DNA of 62,580 nt from Streptomyces griseicoloratus (GTDB lineage Bacteria > Actinomycetota > Actinomycetes > Streptomycetales > Streptomycetaceae), in assembly GCF_014534645.1 (NCBI RefSeq), contig NZ_JACVQF010000212.1, forward strand, positions 1 through 62,580. The letters are read 5' to 3'. Each line of letters opens with the position of its first letter. Positions within the stretch are counted from its first letter, which is position 1. The position numbers and the translations under genes are program-made. Below are positions 54,310-62,480 of the stretch, one piece after another. The notes beneath the pieces are model-generated. The model saw nothing but the letters and a program-made list of their open reading frames with translations, did no database searches and was not told the origin of the DNA.

Positions 54310-56490
54310 CTACCAGGAGGCCGGATCCCGCCCGTCCACCGCGAACACCGTGCCGTCGGGGGCACCGGCGTAGACCCGGCCGTCGGCGACCACGGGCGCG
54401 GGCAGGCCGGCGGGCACCCCGTCGCCGGCACCGAGCCGGGGCGGCGTCTGCCCCAGCAGCCGCCCCTTGCGGGCGTCCACGCCGAGGAGCCGCCCGTCGG
54501 GGCCGGTGACGTAGACGTGCCGGCCGTCGGCGACCGGGGCGGAGCCACGGGCGATGCCCGTCTCCAGCCGCCACCGCTGTCTCCCCGCGGCCATGTCCAC
54601 GGCCACCAGGGAACCGCCGCCGCCCATCAGGTACACCTCGCTCCCGTACACGCCGCCCTGCGCCTCGTCCACCGGCACGGGCAGCGCCACCCGGCGCGTG
54701 GCGCCGGTGTCCGGGGTGTAGCGGACCACGCCCTTGACCCGCCCGTAGACCGAGTCGCCCTCGGCGAGATAGACGGACCCGCCGGCCGCGCCGAGGAGGT
54801 CCAGCGTCCCCGGGAGCTCCTTGTCCCACCGCACGTTCCCCGTGGCCGGGTCCACCGCGGTGACCCGGGTGCTCCCGCCGTCGGCGGCCACGGTCGCCGC
54901 GTACGCCGCCCGCCCGCCGAAGAAGCGGAAGTGCGGCACCGGCCGGCCCGGGAACGGCCGGTTCCACCTGACCTCGCCCGTGGCGGCGTCCACGCCGGAC
55001 ACCGTCCCGTCGGCCCGCGTCAGCAGGAGCATGGCCCCGGTCGCGGTCGACCCGCTGTACGCGAGGCCGTCCTTCCGCCAGCGGACGGCACCCGAGGCCG
55101 GGTCGAGGGCCTCCAGACCCGGGCCGTGGTCGAGCGCCGGCTGCACCAGCCCGGCCGACACCGCCGGCGGCGTGCCGCGCAGGAGCGGCGCGACGGGATG
55201 CCGCCACAGGGAGCGGCCGTCGGCCGGATCGAGGGCGAAGACCAGCCCGGTCCGCGCACAGACCAGGGTCTTCGCCCCGTACGTGCACTGGGGCACGCCC
55301 TCTCCGCCGGCCGGCTCGGCCTCCCAGGCGTCGAACCCGGCGGCCACGGCCCGGGGGTTGCCCTCGGGTGCCGCGCCGCCGTCCGCCGACCGGAGCGTGA
55401 CCAGCACGGCAGCGACGGCGGCCACGAGCGCAGCCGCCCCGAGCACCGCCCGCCTGCCCGGCCCGCGCCGCACCCGGCGTGCGGCCACGCCGGCAGGGGC
55501 CTTTGCCCCGCCTCCGGGCTCGCGTACGGCCTCCGGGGCCTGGACCCTGTCCTGGCCCCGGCCCTGGTCCTGGTCCCGATCCCGGTCCTGGGCCGGTCCG
55601 GCCTCCACCCCGCGGTCCGGCTCCGTCCGCTGCGCCGGTATGAACGCCTGGGTGTCGTACGAGGCCGCCTCGGACCGCAGCTCCCGCATCAGCTCGTCCG
55701 GCGTGGGCCGCTCCTCGGGCTCCTTCGCGAGACACCGCAGCACCAGGGACGCCAGTTCCTCCGGTACGCCGGTCAGGTCGGGCTCGTCGTGCACGACCTG
55801 GTAGGCGACGACGTACGGGCTGTCGGAGTCGAAGGGCCCGCGTCCGGTCGCCGCGTGCACCAGCACGGAGCCGAGCGCGAAGATGTCGGCCGCGGGACCG
55901 ACCTCCCGGGGGCGCCGGAACTGCTCGGGCGCCATGAACGGCGGCGTGCCGATCAACTTCCCGGTCTCGGTCCGCAGTTCGCTGTCCTTTGGCCGGGAAA
56001 TGCCGAAGTCGATGACCTTCGGACCGTCCTCGGCGAGCAGCACGTTGCTCGGTTTCAGGTCGCGGTGCACGACCCCCACCCGGTGGATGTCACGCAGCGC
56101 CTCGGCGAGCCCGGCCATCAGCCGGCGCACCTGGGCGGGGTCCAAAGGCCCGTTCCGCTTCACCTGTTCCGAGAGGGTCGGACCGGGGATGAACAACGTG
56201 GCCATCCAGGGCCGTTCGGCATCCGGGTCGGCGTCGACGACCGGCGCGGTGAAGGCACCGCTCACCCTCCGCGCCGCGGCGACCTCCTGCCGGAAACGGC
56301 CCCTGAACTCGGGGTCCTTGGCGAACTCGGCGTGGACGACCTTCACCGCGAGCTTCAGCCCCGAGGTGCTCCGGGCCAGGTGCACGACGCCCATGCCGCC
56401 CGACCCCAGACAGGATTCCAGGCGGTAGTGACCGGCGTACTCCGGAAATTCCGCTTCCGTGCCCGGACCGACGTTCCGCGGTGTCGCCAT
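54310..56490 (-). CDS. Membrane Ser/Thr protein kinase with PQQ-type beta-propeller sensor
   Basis: 726 residues. Kinase domain (about 18-270): Gly loop GSGGMGVV, Lys in LAVKVVH, HRDLKPSNVLL and DFG (VIDFGISRP), with GTPPFMAPEQ. A Pro/Gln-rich juxtamembrane region and one membrane helix (about 345-370) follow. The extracellular part contains PQQ-like propeller blades (GLVFALDPADGRSLWRHPVA, VSGVDAATGEVRWNRPFPG, VTAVDPATGNVRWDKELP). In Streptomyces such kinases sense outer-face signals. ATG at 56490 (CAT at 56488). Convergent with ilvD. Confidence 0.92.
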   Translation of the reverse strand: MATPRNVGPGTEAEFPEYAGHYRLESCLGSGGMGVVHLARSTSGLKLAVKVVHAEFAKDPEFRGRFRQEVAAARRVSGAFTAPVVDADPDAERPWMATLFIPGPTLSEQVKRNGPLDPAQVRRLMAGLAEALRDIHRVGVVHRDLKPSNVLLAEDGPKVIDFGISRPKDSELRTETGKLIGTPPFMAPEQFRRPREVGPAADIFALGSVLVHAATGRGPFDSDSPYVVAYQVVHDEPDLTGVPEELASLVLRCLAKEPEERPTPDELMRELRSEAASYDTQAFIPAQRTEPDRGVEAGPAQDRDRDQDQGRGQDRVQAPEAVREPGGGAKAPAGVAARRVRRGPGRRAVLGAAALVAAVAAVLVTLRSADGGAAPEGNPRAVAAGFDAWEAEPAGGEGVPQCTYGAKTLVCARTGLVFALDPADGRSLWRHPVAPLLRGTPPAVSAGLVQPALDHGPGLEALDPASGAVRWRKDGLAYSGSTATGAMLLLTRADGTVSGVDAATGEVRWNRPFPGRPVPHFRFFGGRAAYAATVAADGGSTRVTAVDPATGNVRWDKELPGTLDLLGAAGGSVYLAEGDSVYGRVKGVVRYTPDTGATRRVALPVPVDEAQGGVYGSEVYLMGGGGSLVAVDMAAGRQRWRLETGIARGSAPVADGRHVYVTGPDGRLLGVDARKGRLLGQTPPRLGAGDGVPAGLPAPVVADGRVYAGAPDGTVFAVDGRDPASW

Positions 56491-56671
56491 GGGACCACCC
56501 CCGTGCTTTTCGTCCGCGTGCGCGACGCACGGAGCCTAGTCGATGAGCCGTACGGGACCGAGGAGGCTTGCTAGCCTCCATGTGCGAGTCGCGAACTGGT
56601 GTTTCGTGGCTTGTTCCGGGGGTATCAACGTGACCCCACGGCAGTCGTGGGGTCCAACGGGGGAGGTTTCC

Positions 56672-56989
56672 ATGTCCATCGAGCATGCCGCGGAAGTCGG
56701 GAGCGGCGACGAGCGGGACGCCGTCACCACGGCGGCGACCACGGCCACCTACCCGGTCGCACCCGGCGTCCGGCTGAACGTCCGCAGCGGCCCCGGCACC
56801 GGCTACGCGATCGTACGCGTCCTGCCCGAGGGCACCAGGGTGTCGATCTACTGCCAGACACCGGGCACGTGGGTCACGGGCCCGTACGGCACGTCGAACA
56901 TCTGGGACAACATCGGCAGCGGCCAGTACGTCTCGGACACCTACGTGCTCACCGGCAGCGACGGCTACTTCCGCCCGCGCTGCTCCTGA
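56672..56989 (+). CDS. Small secreted-type SH3b-domain protein without signal peptide
   Basis: 105 residues; GGGGGAGG lies six bases before the ATG. One bacterial SH3 domain fills residues about 30-95: LNVRSGPGTGYAIVRVLPEG, then RVSIYCQTPGTWVTGPYGTS and NIWDNIGSGQYVSDTYVL. Such domains bind peptidoglycan in exported proteins. No signal peptide is visible, so export would need a non-classical route or a start elsewhere. Divergent from the kinase gene; a -10-like TAGCCT occurs near 56570. Confidence 0.7.
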   Translation: MSIEHAAEVGSGDERDAVTTAATTATYPVAPGVRLNVRSGPGTGYAIVRVLPEGTRVSIYCQTPGTWVTGPYGTSNIWDNIGSGQYVSDTYVLTGSDGYFRPRCS

Positions 56990-57020
56990 GCCCGCCCGGA
57001 GCCCGCGGCCCCTGCGGCGC

Positions 57021-57026
57021 CATAAT
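57021..57026 (+). promoter_or_regulatory. Candidate -10 box, leaderless promoter
   Basis: CATAAT followed by six bases and the GTG at 57033. Confidence 0.45.
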
Positions 57027-57032
57027 CGTCCC

Positions 57033-57536
57033 GTGAGCGCAGAGAACGGCACGAACGGCACCCCGGACACCGCCGCGGGCCCCCGCCCGGAACCCATCCG
57101 GTTCTACGGCACGACCTGGGTGAACCACGACCACGGCTACACCGCCCGCCGCGTCGGCCTGGCCGTCGGCTCCCTGGCCGCGGCCGTCGCCGCCTGCTTC
57201 GTCCTCCGCTTCGCCTACCAGGGACTCCGGATCGCCGACGTCGGCAGCTTCGTCACGCTCCTGATGGTCGTGATGTTCGCGGTCTGCAGCGCACTGGCCT
57301 TCCGGCACACCTGGTCCGGCTTCACCACCCGTCCCGACCCCGACCGCCAGGCATCCCTGCGCGGCCTGCTGACGATCGGCTTCGTCGGCTCCCTCCTCGC
57401 CTACTTCTTCCGCTCCCTGACCGAGGCCCCCGGCGAGAAACTCCACCGCGCCGAGTACGAAACAGCCCGGGAGCAGTACGAGAAGCGCACCACCCGCCGC
57501 TCGGGCAACCCGTCGAAGAAGCGCCGCCGCTCCTAG
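57033..57536 (+). CDS. Membrane protein with EamA-free two- or three-span core, function unknown
   Basis: 167 residues from a leaderless-type GTG. Three hydrophobic segments (about 43-62, 70-88 and 108-122) are followed by a basic coiled tail (KLHRAEYETAREQYEKRTTR). No family signature is recognised. It is followed by a short Streptomyces-type interspersed repeat. Confidence 0.65.
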   Translation: MSAENGTNGTPDTAAGPRPEPIRFYGTTWVNHDHGYTARRVGLAVGSLAAAVAACFVLRFAYQGLRIADVGSFVTLLMVVMFAVCSALAFRHTWSGFTTRPDPDRQASLRGLLTIGFVGSLLAYFFRSLTEAPGEKLHRAEYETAREQYEKRTTRRSGNPSKKRRRS

Positions 57537-57568
57537 GGCCTGTCCGGCGGATCCTGCCGAGGACGGCG
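57534..57568. repeat. Short interspersed repeat, Streptomyces type
   Basis: The motif TAGGGCCTGTCCGGCGGATC followed by ...GCCGAGGAC matches, from memory, a short sequence recurring in Streptomyces intergenic DNA. Only one copy is present in this window, so the repeat nature is recalled knowledge. Confidence 0.4.
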
Positions 57569-57589
57569 TCGCCCGGTCACCATGGCCGT

Positions 57590-58408
57590 ATGACGACTCA
57601 GGGAGCAACAACAGCCGGCACCCCCGACACGCCCGCCGCCGATCCGGTCCGAGCCGGCCGGGCCCACTCCTTCAACGCCGCCGCGGCCCAGTACGCCGCC
57701 AACCGCCCCTCCTACCCGCCCGCCCTCTTCGACACGGTGGAGGACCTGGCCGGCCGTCCCCTGGCAGGTTCCCGGGTCGCCGACGTGGGCGCCGGCACCG
57801 GCATCGCGACCGCCCTGCTGCACGCGCGCGGCGCCGACGTCATCGCCGTCGAACCCGGCGCCGGGATGGCGGCCCAGTTCCGCCGGACGCTCCCCGACGT
57901 GCCGATCGTCCGCGGCAGCGGCGACACCCTGCCCCTCGCCACCGCCTCCGTCGACTTCCTCACCTACGCCCAGGCCTGGCACTGGACCGACCCCGCCCGC
58001 GCCGTCCCGGAGGCCCTGCGCGTGCTGCGGCCCGGCGGCGCGCTCGCGCTGTGGTGGAACACCGAAGCCCTCGACGTGCCGTGGATCGCCGAAGCGGCCG
58101 AACGCACCCGGCGCCACTTCGACCTGGACGTCTCCGCCGAGCAGCGGAACGTCGGCATCCGCACCGCCGACCCCACCGGCGACCTCGACCTCGTCCGCCG
58201 CGAGATCCGCTGGAGCCGCCGGGTACCCGTCGACACGCATCTGGCCAACATCGGCAGCCACTCCGTCTTCCTCGTCCACGACGAGGAGCACAGCGCCGCC
58301 TTCCTCACCGAGGAGCGAAAGCACCTCATGGCCGTCTTCCCGGACGGCATCGTCGAGGAGGTCTACAACGTCGTCCTCCTGCTCGCGACCGCTCCCTCGA
58401 CCGCTTGA
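57590..58408 (+). CDS. Class I SAM-dependent methyltransferase
   Basis: 272 residues. Motif I is VADVGAGTGIATALL (about 62-76), with the acidic end of beta2 in VIAVEPGAGM and motif IV around FLTYAQAWHW. This is UbiE/Trans-aconitate-methyltransferase-like (Methyltransf_11). The substrate is unknown. The ABC exporter starts 33 bases downstream behind a palindrome. Confidence 0.85.
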   Translation: MTTQGATTAGTPDTPAADPVRAGRAHSFNAAAAQYAANRPSYPPALFDTVEDLAGRPLAGSRVADVGAGTGIATALLHARGADVIAVEPGAGMAAQFRRTLPDVPIVRGSGDTLPLATASVDFLTYAQAWHWTDPARAVPEALRVLRPGGALALWWNTEALDVPWIAEAAERTRRHFDLDVSAEQRNVGIRTADPTGDLDLVRREIRWSRRVPVDTHLANIGSHSVFLVHDEEHSAAFLTEERKHLMAVFPDGIVEEVYNVVLLLATAPSTA

Positions 58409-58421
58409 CGCCACCCTGGCC

Positions 58422-58460
58422 CGGGAGGAGTATTCATCACATGATGAATTACTCCTCCCG
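58422..58460. promoter_or_regulatory. Near-perfect palindrome spanning RBS and start codon of the ABC exporter gene
   Basis: Left arm CGGGAGGAGTATTCATCA (58422-58439) and right arm TGATGAATTACTCCTCCCG (58442-58460) match except for one extra base in the right arm. The palindrome contains the ribosome binding site GGAGGAG and both candidate ATG codons (58441, 58444). It could be a regulator operator (TTCATCA-N2-TGATGAA core) and would also form an mRNA hairpin that hides the start site. Confidence 0.8.
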
Positions 58461-59289
58461 TCCGCCCGACGGACCCCGCGCACCAGGCGTTCCCGAGCCA
58501 CCGGGCCCACAGGCCCCACCACCCGCCCCGGCCGTCCGCGCCGAAGCCCTCACCGTCGTCCGCGGCCCCGGCACCGTCCTGCACGACCTCCACTTCACCG
58601 TCCCGCGTGGCCGGATCACCGGCCTCCTCGGCCCCTCCGGCTGCGGCAAGTCCACCCTCATGCGCGCCGTCGTCGGCACCCAGGCCAAGGTCACCGGCAC
58701 CCTGGACGTCCTCGGCCGCCCCGCCGGCCACCCCACCCTGCGCTCCCGCATCGGCTACGTCACCCAGGCCCCCTCCGTCTTCGACGACCTGACCGTCCGT
58801 CAGAACCTCGACTACTTCGCCGCGATACTCGACCCGGGCGGCCGGTCCGCCGCCGAACGCCGCCACGAGCACGTCACCCGGGCCATCGCCGACGTCGACC
58901 TCACCACCCACGCCGACGCCCTGGCCGGCAACCTCTCCGGCGGCCAGCGCAGCCGCGTCTCCCTCGCCGTGGCCCTCCTCGGCGCCCCCGAGCTCCTGGT
59001 CCTCGACGAACCCACCGTCGGCCTGGACCCCGTCCTGCGCCGCGATCTGTGGACCCTCTTCCACTCCATCGCCGCCGACCGAGGCGCCACCCTCCTCATC
59101 TCCTCCCACGTCATGGACGAGGCCGAGCGCTGCCACCGCCTCCTCCTGATGCGCGAGGGCCGGATCCTCGCCGACGACACCCCCGACTCCCTCCGCACCC
59201 GCACGGACTCGGAGACCGTCGAAGCGGCCTTCCTTCACCTGGTCGACGAGGCGACCGCGGCAGACCGCACGAAGGAGCACACGCGATGA
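58441..59289 (+). CDS. ABC transporter ATP-binding protein
   Basis: 282 residues (ATG at 58441; a second ATG follows directly). After a Pro-rich 30-residue leader: Walker A GPSGCGKSTLMRA, Q-loop TQAPSVFDDLTVRQN, signature LSGGQRSRVSLA, Walker B LLVLDEPTVGLDP and H-loop SSHVMDEA. Resembles the DrrA/daunorubicin-resistance type of ABC-2 exporters. Its stop overlaps the ATG of the permease gene. Expression is probably governed by the palindrome over the start. Confidence 0.92.
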   Translation: MMNYSSRPPDGPRAPGVPEPPGPQAPPPAPAVRAEALTVVRGPGTVLHDLHFTVPRGRITGLLGPSGCGKSTLMRAVVGTQAKVTGTLDVLGRPAGHPTLRSRIGYVTQAPSVFDDLTVRQNLDYFAAILDPGGRSAAERRHEHVTRAIADVDLTTHADALAGNLSGGQRSRVSLAVALLGAPELLVLDEPTVGLDPVLRRDLWTLFHSIAADRGATLLISSHVMDEAERCHRLLLMREGRILADDTPDSLRTRTDSETVEAAFLHLVDEATAADRTKEHTR

Positions 59290-60089
59290 CCCCGACCGCA
59301 CCCACCGCCGGAACCACGCCCGCCACCCTCAGGCCGGCCCCACCCCGCGCGCTGAACCTCTCCCGCACCACCGCCACCGCGACCCGCGTCCTGCGCCAGC
59401 TCGGCCACGACCCGCGGACCATCGCGATGATGATCCTCATCCCCTGCGTGATGCTCTTCCTGCTGCGCTACGTCTTCGACGGCAGCCCCCGCACGTTCGA
59501 CAACATCGGCGCATCCCTGCTCGGCATCTTCCCGCTGATCACGATGTTCCTGGTCACCTCCATCGCCACCCTGCGCGAACGCACCTCCGGCACCCTCGAA
59601 CGCCTCCTCGCCATGCCCCTCGGCAAAGGCGACCTCATCGCGGGATACGCCCTCGCCTTCGGCGCCCTCGCCATCGTCCAGTCGTCCCTGGCGACCGGCC
59701 TGGCGGTCTGGGCCCTCGGCCTGGACGTGACGGGCAGCCCCTGGCTGCTGCTCCTGGTGGCCCTGCTCGACGCGCTCCTGGGCACCGCCCTCGGCCTCTT
59801 CGTCTCGGCCTTCGCGGCCTCCGAGTTCCAGGCGGTCCAGTTCATGCCGGCGGTGATCTTCCCCCAGCTCCTCCTCTGCGGTCTCTTCACCCCGCGCGAC
59901 AAGATGCACCCGGTCCTGGAAGCCATCTCCGACGCCCTCCCCATGTCCTACGCGGTCGACGGCATGAACGAGGTCCTCAGGCACACCGACATGACCGCCG
60001 CCTTCGTACGGGACGCCCTGGTGGTGGCCGGCTGCGCACTCCTGGTCCTGGCCCTGGGCGCCGCGACCCTCCGGCGCCGGACGGCCTAG
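59286..60089 (+). CDS. ABC-2 type transporter permease (DrrB-like)
   Basis: 267 residues with six membrane segments. TRVLRQLGHDPRTIAMMILI precedes the first helix; the ABC2_membrane signature ATLRERTSGTLERLLAMPLG follows the second. ATGA overlap with the ATPase gene shows translational coupling. Exports an unknown compound; drug-resistance-type exporters have this arrangement. Confidence 0.9.
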   Translation: MTPTAPTAGTTPATLRPAPPRALNLSRTTATATRVLRQLGHDPRTIAMMILIPCVMLFLLRYVFDGSPRTFDNIGASLLGIFPLITMFLVTSIATLRERTSGTLERLLAMPLGKGDLIAGYALAFGALAIVQSSLATGLAVWALGLDVTGSPWLLLLVALLDALLGTALGLFVSAFAASEFQAVQFMPAVIFPQLLLCGLFTPRDKMHPVLEAISDALPMSYAVDGMNEVLRHTDMTAAFVRDALVVAGCALLVLALGAATLRRRTA

Positions 60090-60124
60090 CCGGTCCGGCC
60101 CGTCCGGCGTTCGAGGACGAGGCC
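60088..60124. repeat. Short interspersed repeat, Streptomyces type
   Basis: GGCCCGTCCGGCGTTCGAGG and the flanking ACGAGGCCG match a sequence that, from memory, recurs in Streptomyces intergenic regions downstream of genes. One copy only in this window. Confidence 0.4.
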
Positions 60125-60211
60125 GTTCCGCCCACTGGACGCCCCGACCTCACCGCCACCCGGGATGCGAAGATGACGAGGGACGACGCACCCCCGGAGG
60201 GCACCGCAGCC

Positions 60212-61024
60212 ATGACCCAGAAAGTCGCAGTCCTCGGCACCGGCAAGATCGGCGAAGCCCTGCTCAGCGGAATGATCGGAGCCGGCTGGTCCCCGGCCGA
60301 CCTGCTGGTCACCGCCCGCCGCCAGGAACGAGCCGACGAACTCCGCACCCGCTACGGAGTCACCCCGGTCACCAACGCCGAGGCCGCCAAGACCGCCGAC
60401 ACCCTGATCCTCACGGTCAAACCCCAGGACATGGGCACCCTCCTCGACGAACTCGCCCCCCACGTCCCCGCCGACCGCCTGGTCATCAGCGGCGCGGCGG
60501 GCATCCCCACCTCCTTCTTCGAGGAACGCCTCGCCCCCGGCACCCCGGTCGTCCGCGTCATGACGAACACCCCCGCCCTCGTCGACGAGGCGATGTCCGT
60601 CATCTCCGCCGGCACCCACGCCACCGCCGACCACCTCGCCCACACCGAGGAGATCTTCGGCGCCGTCGGCAAGACGCTCCGCGTCCCCGAGTCGCAGCAG
60701 GACGCCTGCACCGCCCTCTCCGGCTCCGGCCCGGCCTACTTCTTCTACCTGGTCGAAGCCATGACCGACGCCGGCATCCTCCTCGGCCTGCCCCGCGACA
60801 AGGCCCACGACCTGATCGTCCAGTCCGCGATCGGCGCGGCGACCATGCTCCGCGACAGCGGGGAACACCCGGTCAAGCTCCGCGAGAACGTCACGTCGCC
60901 CGCCGGAACGACGATCAACGCCATCCGCGAACTGGAGAACCACGGCGTACGAGCGGCCCTCATCGCCGCCCTGGAAGCCGCCCGCGACCGCAGCCGCGAA
61001 CTCGCCTCCGGCACCAAGGACTGA
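60212..61024 (+). CDS. proC: Pyrroline-5-carboxylate reductase
   Basis: 270 residues from the ATG at 60212 (GGAGG about 11 bases upstream). Last step of proline synthesis. N-terminal Rossmann motif VAVLGTGKIGEALLSGMI; the family signature near the C-terminus is present: ALSGSGPAYFFYLVEAMTDA, then ENVTSPAGTTINAI. Length is normal for the family. Convergent with trpS. Confidence 0.96.
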   Translation: MTQKVAVLGTGKIGEALLSGMIGAGWSPADLLVTARRQERADELRTRYGVTPVTNAEAAKTADTLILTVKPQDMGTLLDELAPHVPADRLVISGAAGIPTSFFEERLAPGTPVVRVMTNTPALVDEAMSVISAGTHATADHLAHTEEIFGAVGKTLRVPESQQDACTALSGSGPAYFFYLVEAMTDAGILLGLPRDKAHDLIVQSAIGAATMLRDSGEHPVKLRENVTSPAGTTINAIRELENHGVRAALIAALEAARDRSRELASGTKD

Positions 61025-61030
61025 CCGGAC

Positions 61031-61056
61031 CGGCGGGCCGCCCCACCGGCCCGCCG
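61031..61056. terminator. Hairpin between proC and trpS
   Basis: CGGCGGGCC and GGCCCGCCG form a nine-base-pair stem with an eight-base loop, directly after the proC stop and before the convergent trpS stop. Confidence 0.65.
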
Positions 61057-61069
61057 CCCGCTCCCGCGC

Positions 61070-62095
61070 CTACCGGACCGCGCTCACCACCGTCTCCGGC
61101 ACCGGCGGCAGCAGCCCGATCGCACGGTAAGCGGCATCGACGGTCGGCCGGGCCATCTCCCGAGCCCTCTCCGCTCCCTCACGCAGCACTCCCTCCACAT
61201 AGCCGGGATCCGCGCACAGCTCCTTGTGCTTCTTCTGCAGCGGCCGAAGCACCTCGACCACAGCTTCCGCGGTGTCCTTCTTCAACGAGCCGTACGACTC
61301 ATATACACCGCTCAGCGCCGCCGGGTTCCCACCCGTGCACGCGGCCAGGATCTCCAGGAGATTCGCCAGCCCGGGCCGCTCCTGCCGGTCGTACACGACG
61401 TCCCGCCCGCTGTCGGTCACGGCCCGCATGACCTTCTTCCGCACCACCTCGGGCTCGTCGAGCAGATAGACGATCCCAGGACCGGTGTCGTCGCTCTTGC
61501 CCATCTTCGACGTCGGCTCCTGCAGGTTCATCACCCGCGCGGCCACCGTCGGAAGCGTGGCCCGGGGCACCACGAACGTGTGCCCGTACCGCTGGTTGAA
61601 CCGCACCGCGAGATCCCGCGCCAGCTCCACGTGCTGAGCCTGGTCGTCCCCGACCGGCACCTCCTCGGTTCCGTACGCCAGGATGTCGGCCGCCATCAGC
61701 ACGGGATAGGTCAGCAGCGACAGCCGCACACTCCCACCGCGCTCCCGCTCCCGCACGGCCTTCTCCTTGTACTGGATCATCCGGCGCATCTCCCCGTCGG
61801 TCGCCACGCACTCCAGCAGGTACGACAGCCGAGCGTGCTCGTCCACATGGCTCTGCACGAACACGGTGCACAGCTCCGGATCAAGCCCAGCCGCCAGCAG
61901 CAGCGACGCCGACTGCCGGCTCAGCCTGCGCACCCGCGCCGGATCGTGGGCCACGGTCAGCGCGTGCAGGTCGACGATGCAGAACAGCGCGTCCGCCCGG
62001 TGCTGGTCCACCCCGGCCCACTGCCGCATGGCCCCCAGGTAGTTCCCGAGCGTCAGATGTCCGGTCGGCTTGACCCCGCTGAAGACCCGTGTCAT
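61070..62095 (-). CDS. trpS: Tryptophanyl-tRNA synthetase, auxiliary indolmycin-resistant type (TrpRS1)
   Basis: 341 residues; AGGAGGTG lies six bases before the ATG. Class I motifs: HIGH-equivalent PTGHLTLGN (10-18) and KMSKS-equivalent KMGKS (197-201). Residue 9 is Lys (GVKPTG) where most bacterial TrpRS have Gln. From memory, this Lys is the determinant of indolmycin resistance in S. coelicolor TrpRS1, whose gene is also next to proC and regulated by attenuation. The upstream leader carries a Trp-codon attenuator that should raise expression when charged tRNA-Trp is scarce. Confidence 0.95.
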   Translation of the reverse strand: MTRVFSGVKPTGHLTLGNYLGAMRQWAGVDQHRADALFCIVDLHALTVAHDPARVRRLSRQSASLLLAAGLDPELCTVFVQSHVDEHARLSYLLECVATDGEMRRMIQYKEKAVRERERGGSVRLSLLTYPVLMAADILAYGTEEVPVGDDQAQHVELARDLAVRFNQRYGHTFVVPRATLPTVAARVMNLQEPTSKMGKSDDTGPGIVYLLDEPEVVRKKVMRAVTDSGRDVVYDRQERPGLANLLEILAACTGGNPAALSGVYESYGSLKKDTAEAVVEVLRPLQKKHKELCADPGYVEGVLREGAERAREMARPTVDAAYRAIGLLPPVPETVVSAVR

Positions 62096-62156
62096 CTCTC
62101 CACCTCCTGGTCAGGACCGCCGCTTCCCACCGGCCGCCCCCCTGGAGGGAGATACG

Positions 62157-62219
62157 AAAACGGCCGCCGAGGCGGCGGCCGTCGAGTGCATACGTGAGTG
62201 CGGCCGCCGTCAGGCGGCC
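62157..62219 (-). promoter_or_regulatory. Transcription attenuator of trpS: competing hairpins
   Basis: On the minus strand, segment 1 GGCCGCC (62219-62213) pairs with segment 2 GGCGGCC (62208-62202) around a TGAC loop. Segment 3 ACGGCCGCC (62182-62174) pairs with segment 4 GGCGGCCGT (62168-62160), a nine-base-pair stem followed by TTT (62159-62157), i.e. an intrinsic terminator. Segments 2 and 3 are also complementary, giving an antiterminator. Segment 1 overlaps the end of a leader peptide with two adjacent Trp codons. Confidence 0.85.
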
Positions 62220-62269
62220 CACCACAGCTGGGTGCACGTACGCGTAGTCACGTCCCCAAGACTACGCAT
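62210..62269 (-). CDS. trpS leader peptide with tandem Trp codons
   Basis: 19 residues, MRSLGDVTTRTCTQLWWAA, ending in a stop that lies in the loop of the 1:2 hairpin. The two UGG codons are residues 16-17. Stalling of a ribosome there for lack of charged tRNA-Trp would cover segment 1 and free segment 2 to pair with 3, preventing the terminator. No strong ribosome binding site precedes the ATG. Confidence 0.75.
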   Translation of the reverse strand: MRSLGDVTTRTCTQLWWAA

Positions 62270-62290
62270 GGAGAGACCCGCGGGCCAGGG

Positions 62291-62319
62291 TTGACACGCT
62301 GCTCCCCGGTACGTAGTGT
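62291..62319 (+). promoter_or_regulatory. Consensus vegetative promoter, first of the rRNA operon promoters
   Basis: TTGACA (62291-62296), 17-base spacer, TAGTGT (62314-62319): a near-perfect housekeeping sigma (HrdB) promoter directed towards the rRNA operon to the right. Confidence 0.85.
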
Positions 62320-62480
62320 TCTCCGAGTTGTCCGACGTGAGCGCCGACTCCGGTCGGTCCCCGGACAGCGATTCCGCAAGTACCAACCAACTTCGACGAA
62401 CAGTCGCACTGTCGTCGTCGTGTCTTTGGCGTGCGTATTTACGGAATGAGGAATCCACGTTCGAAAGAACGCGGCCCCCG

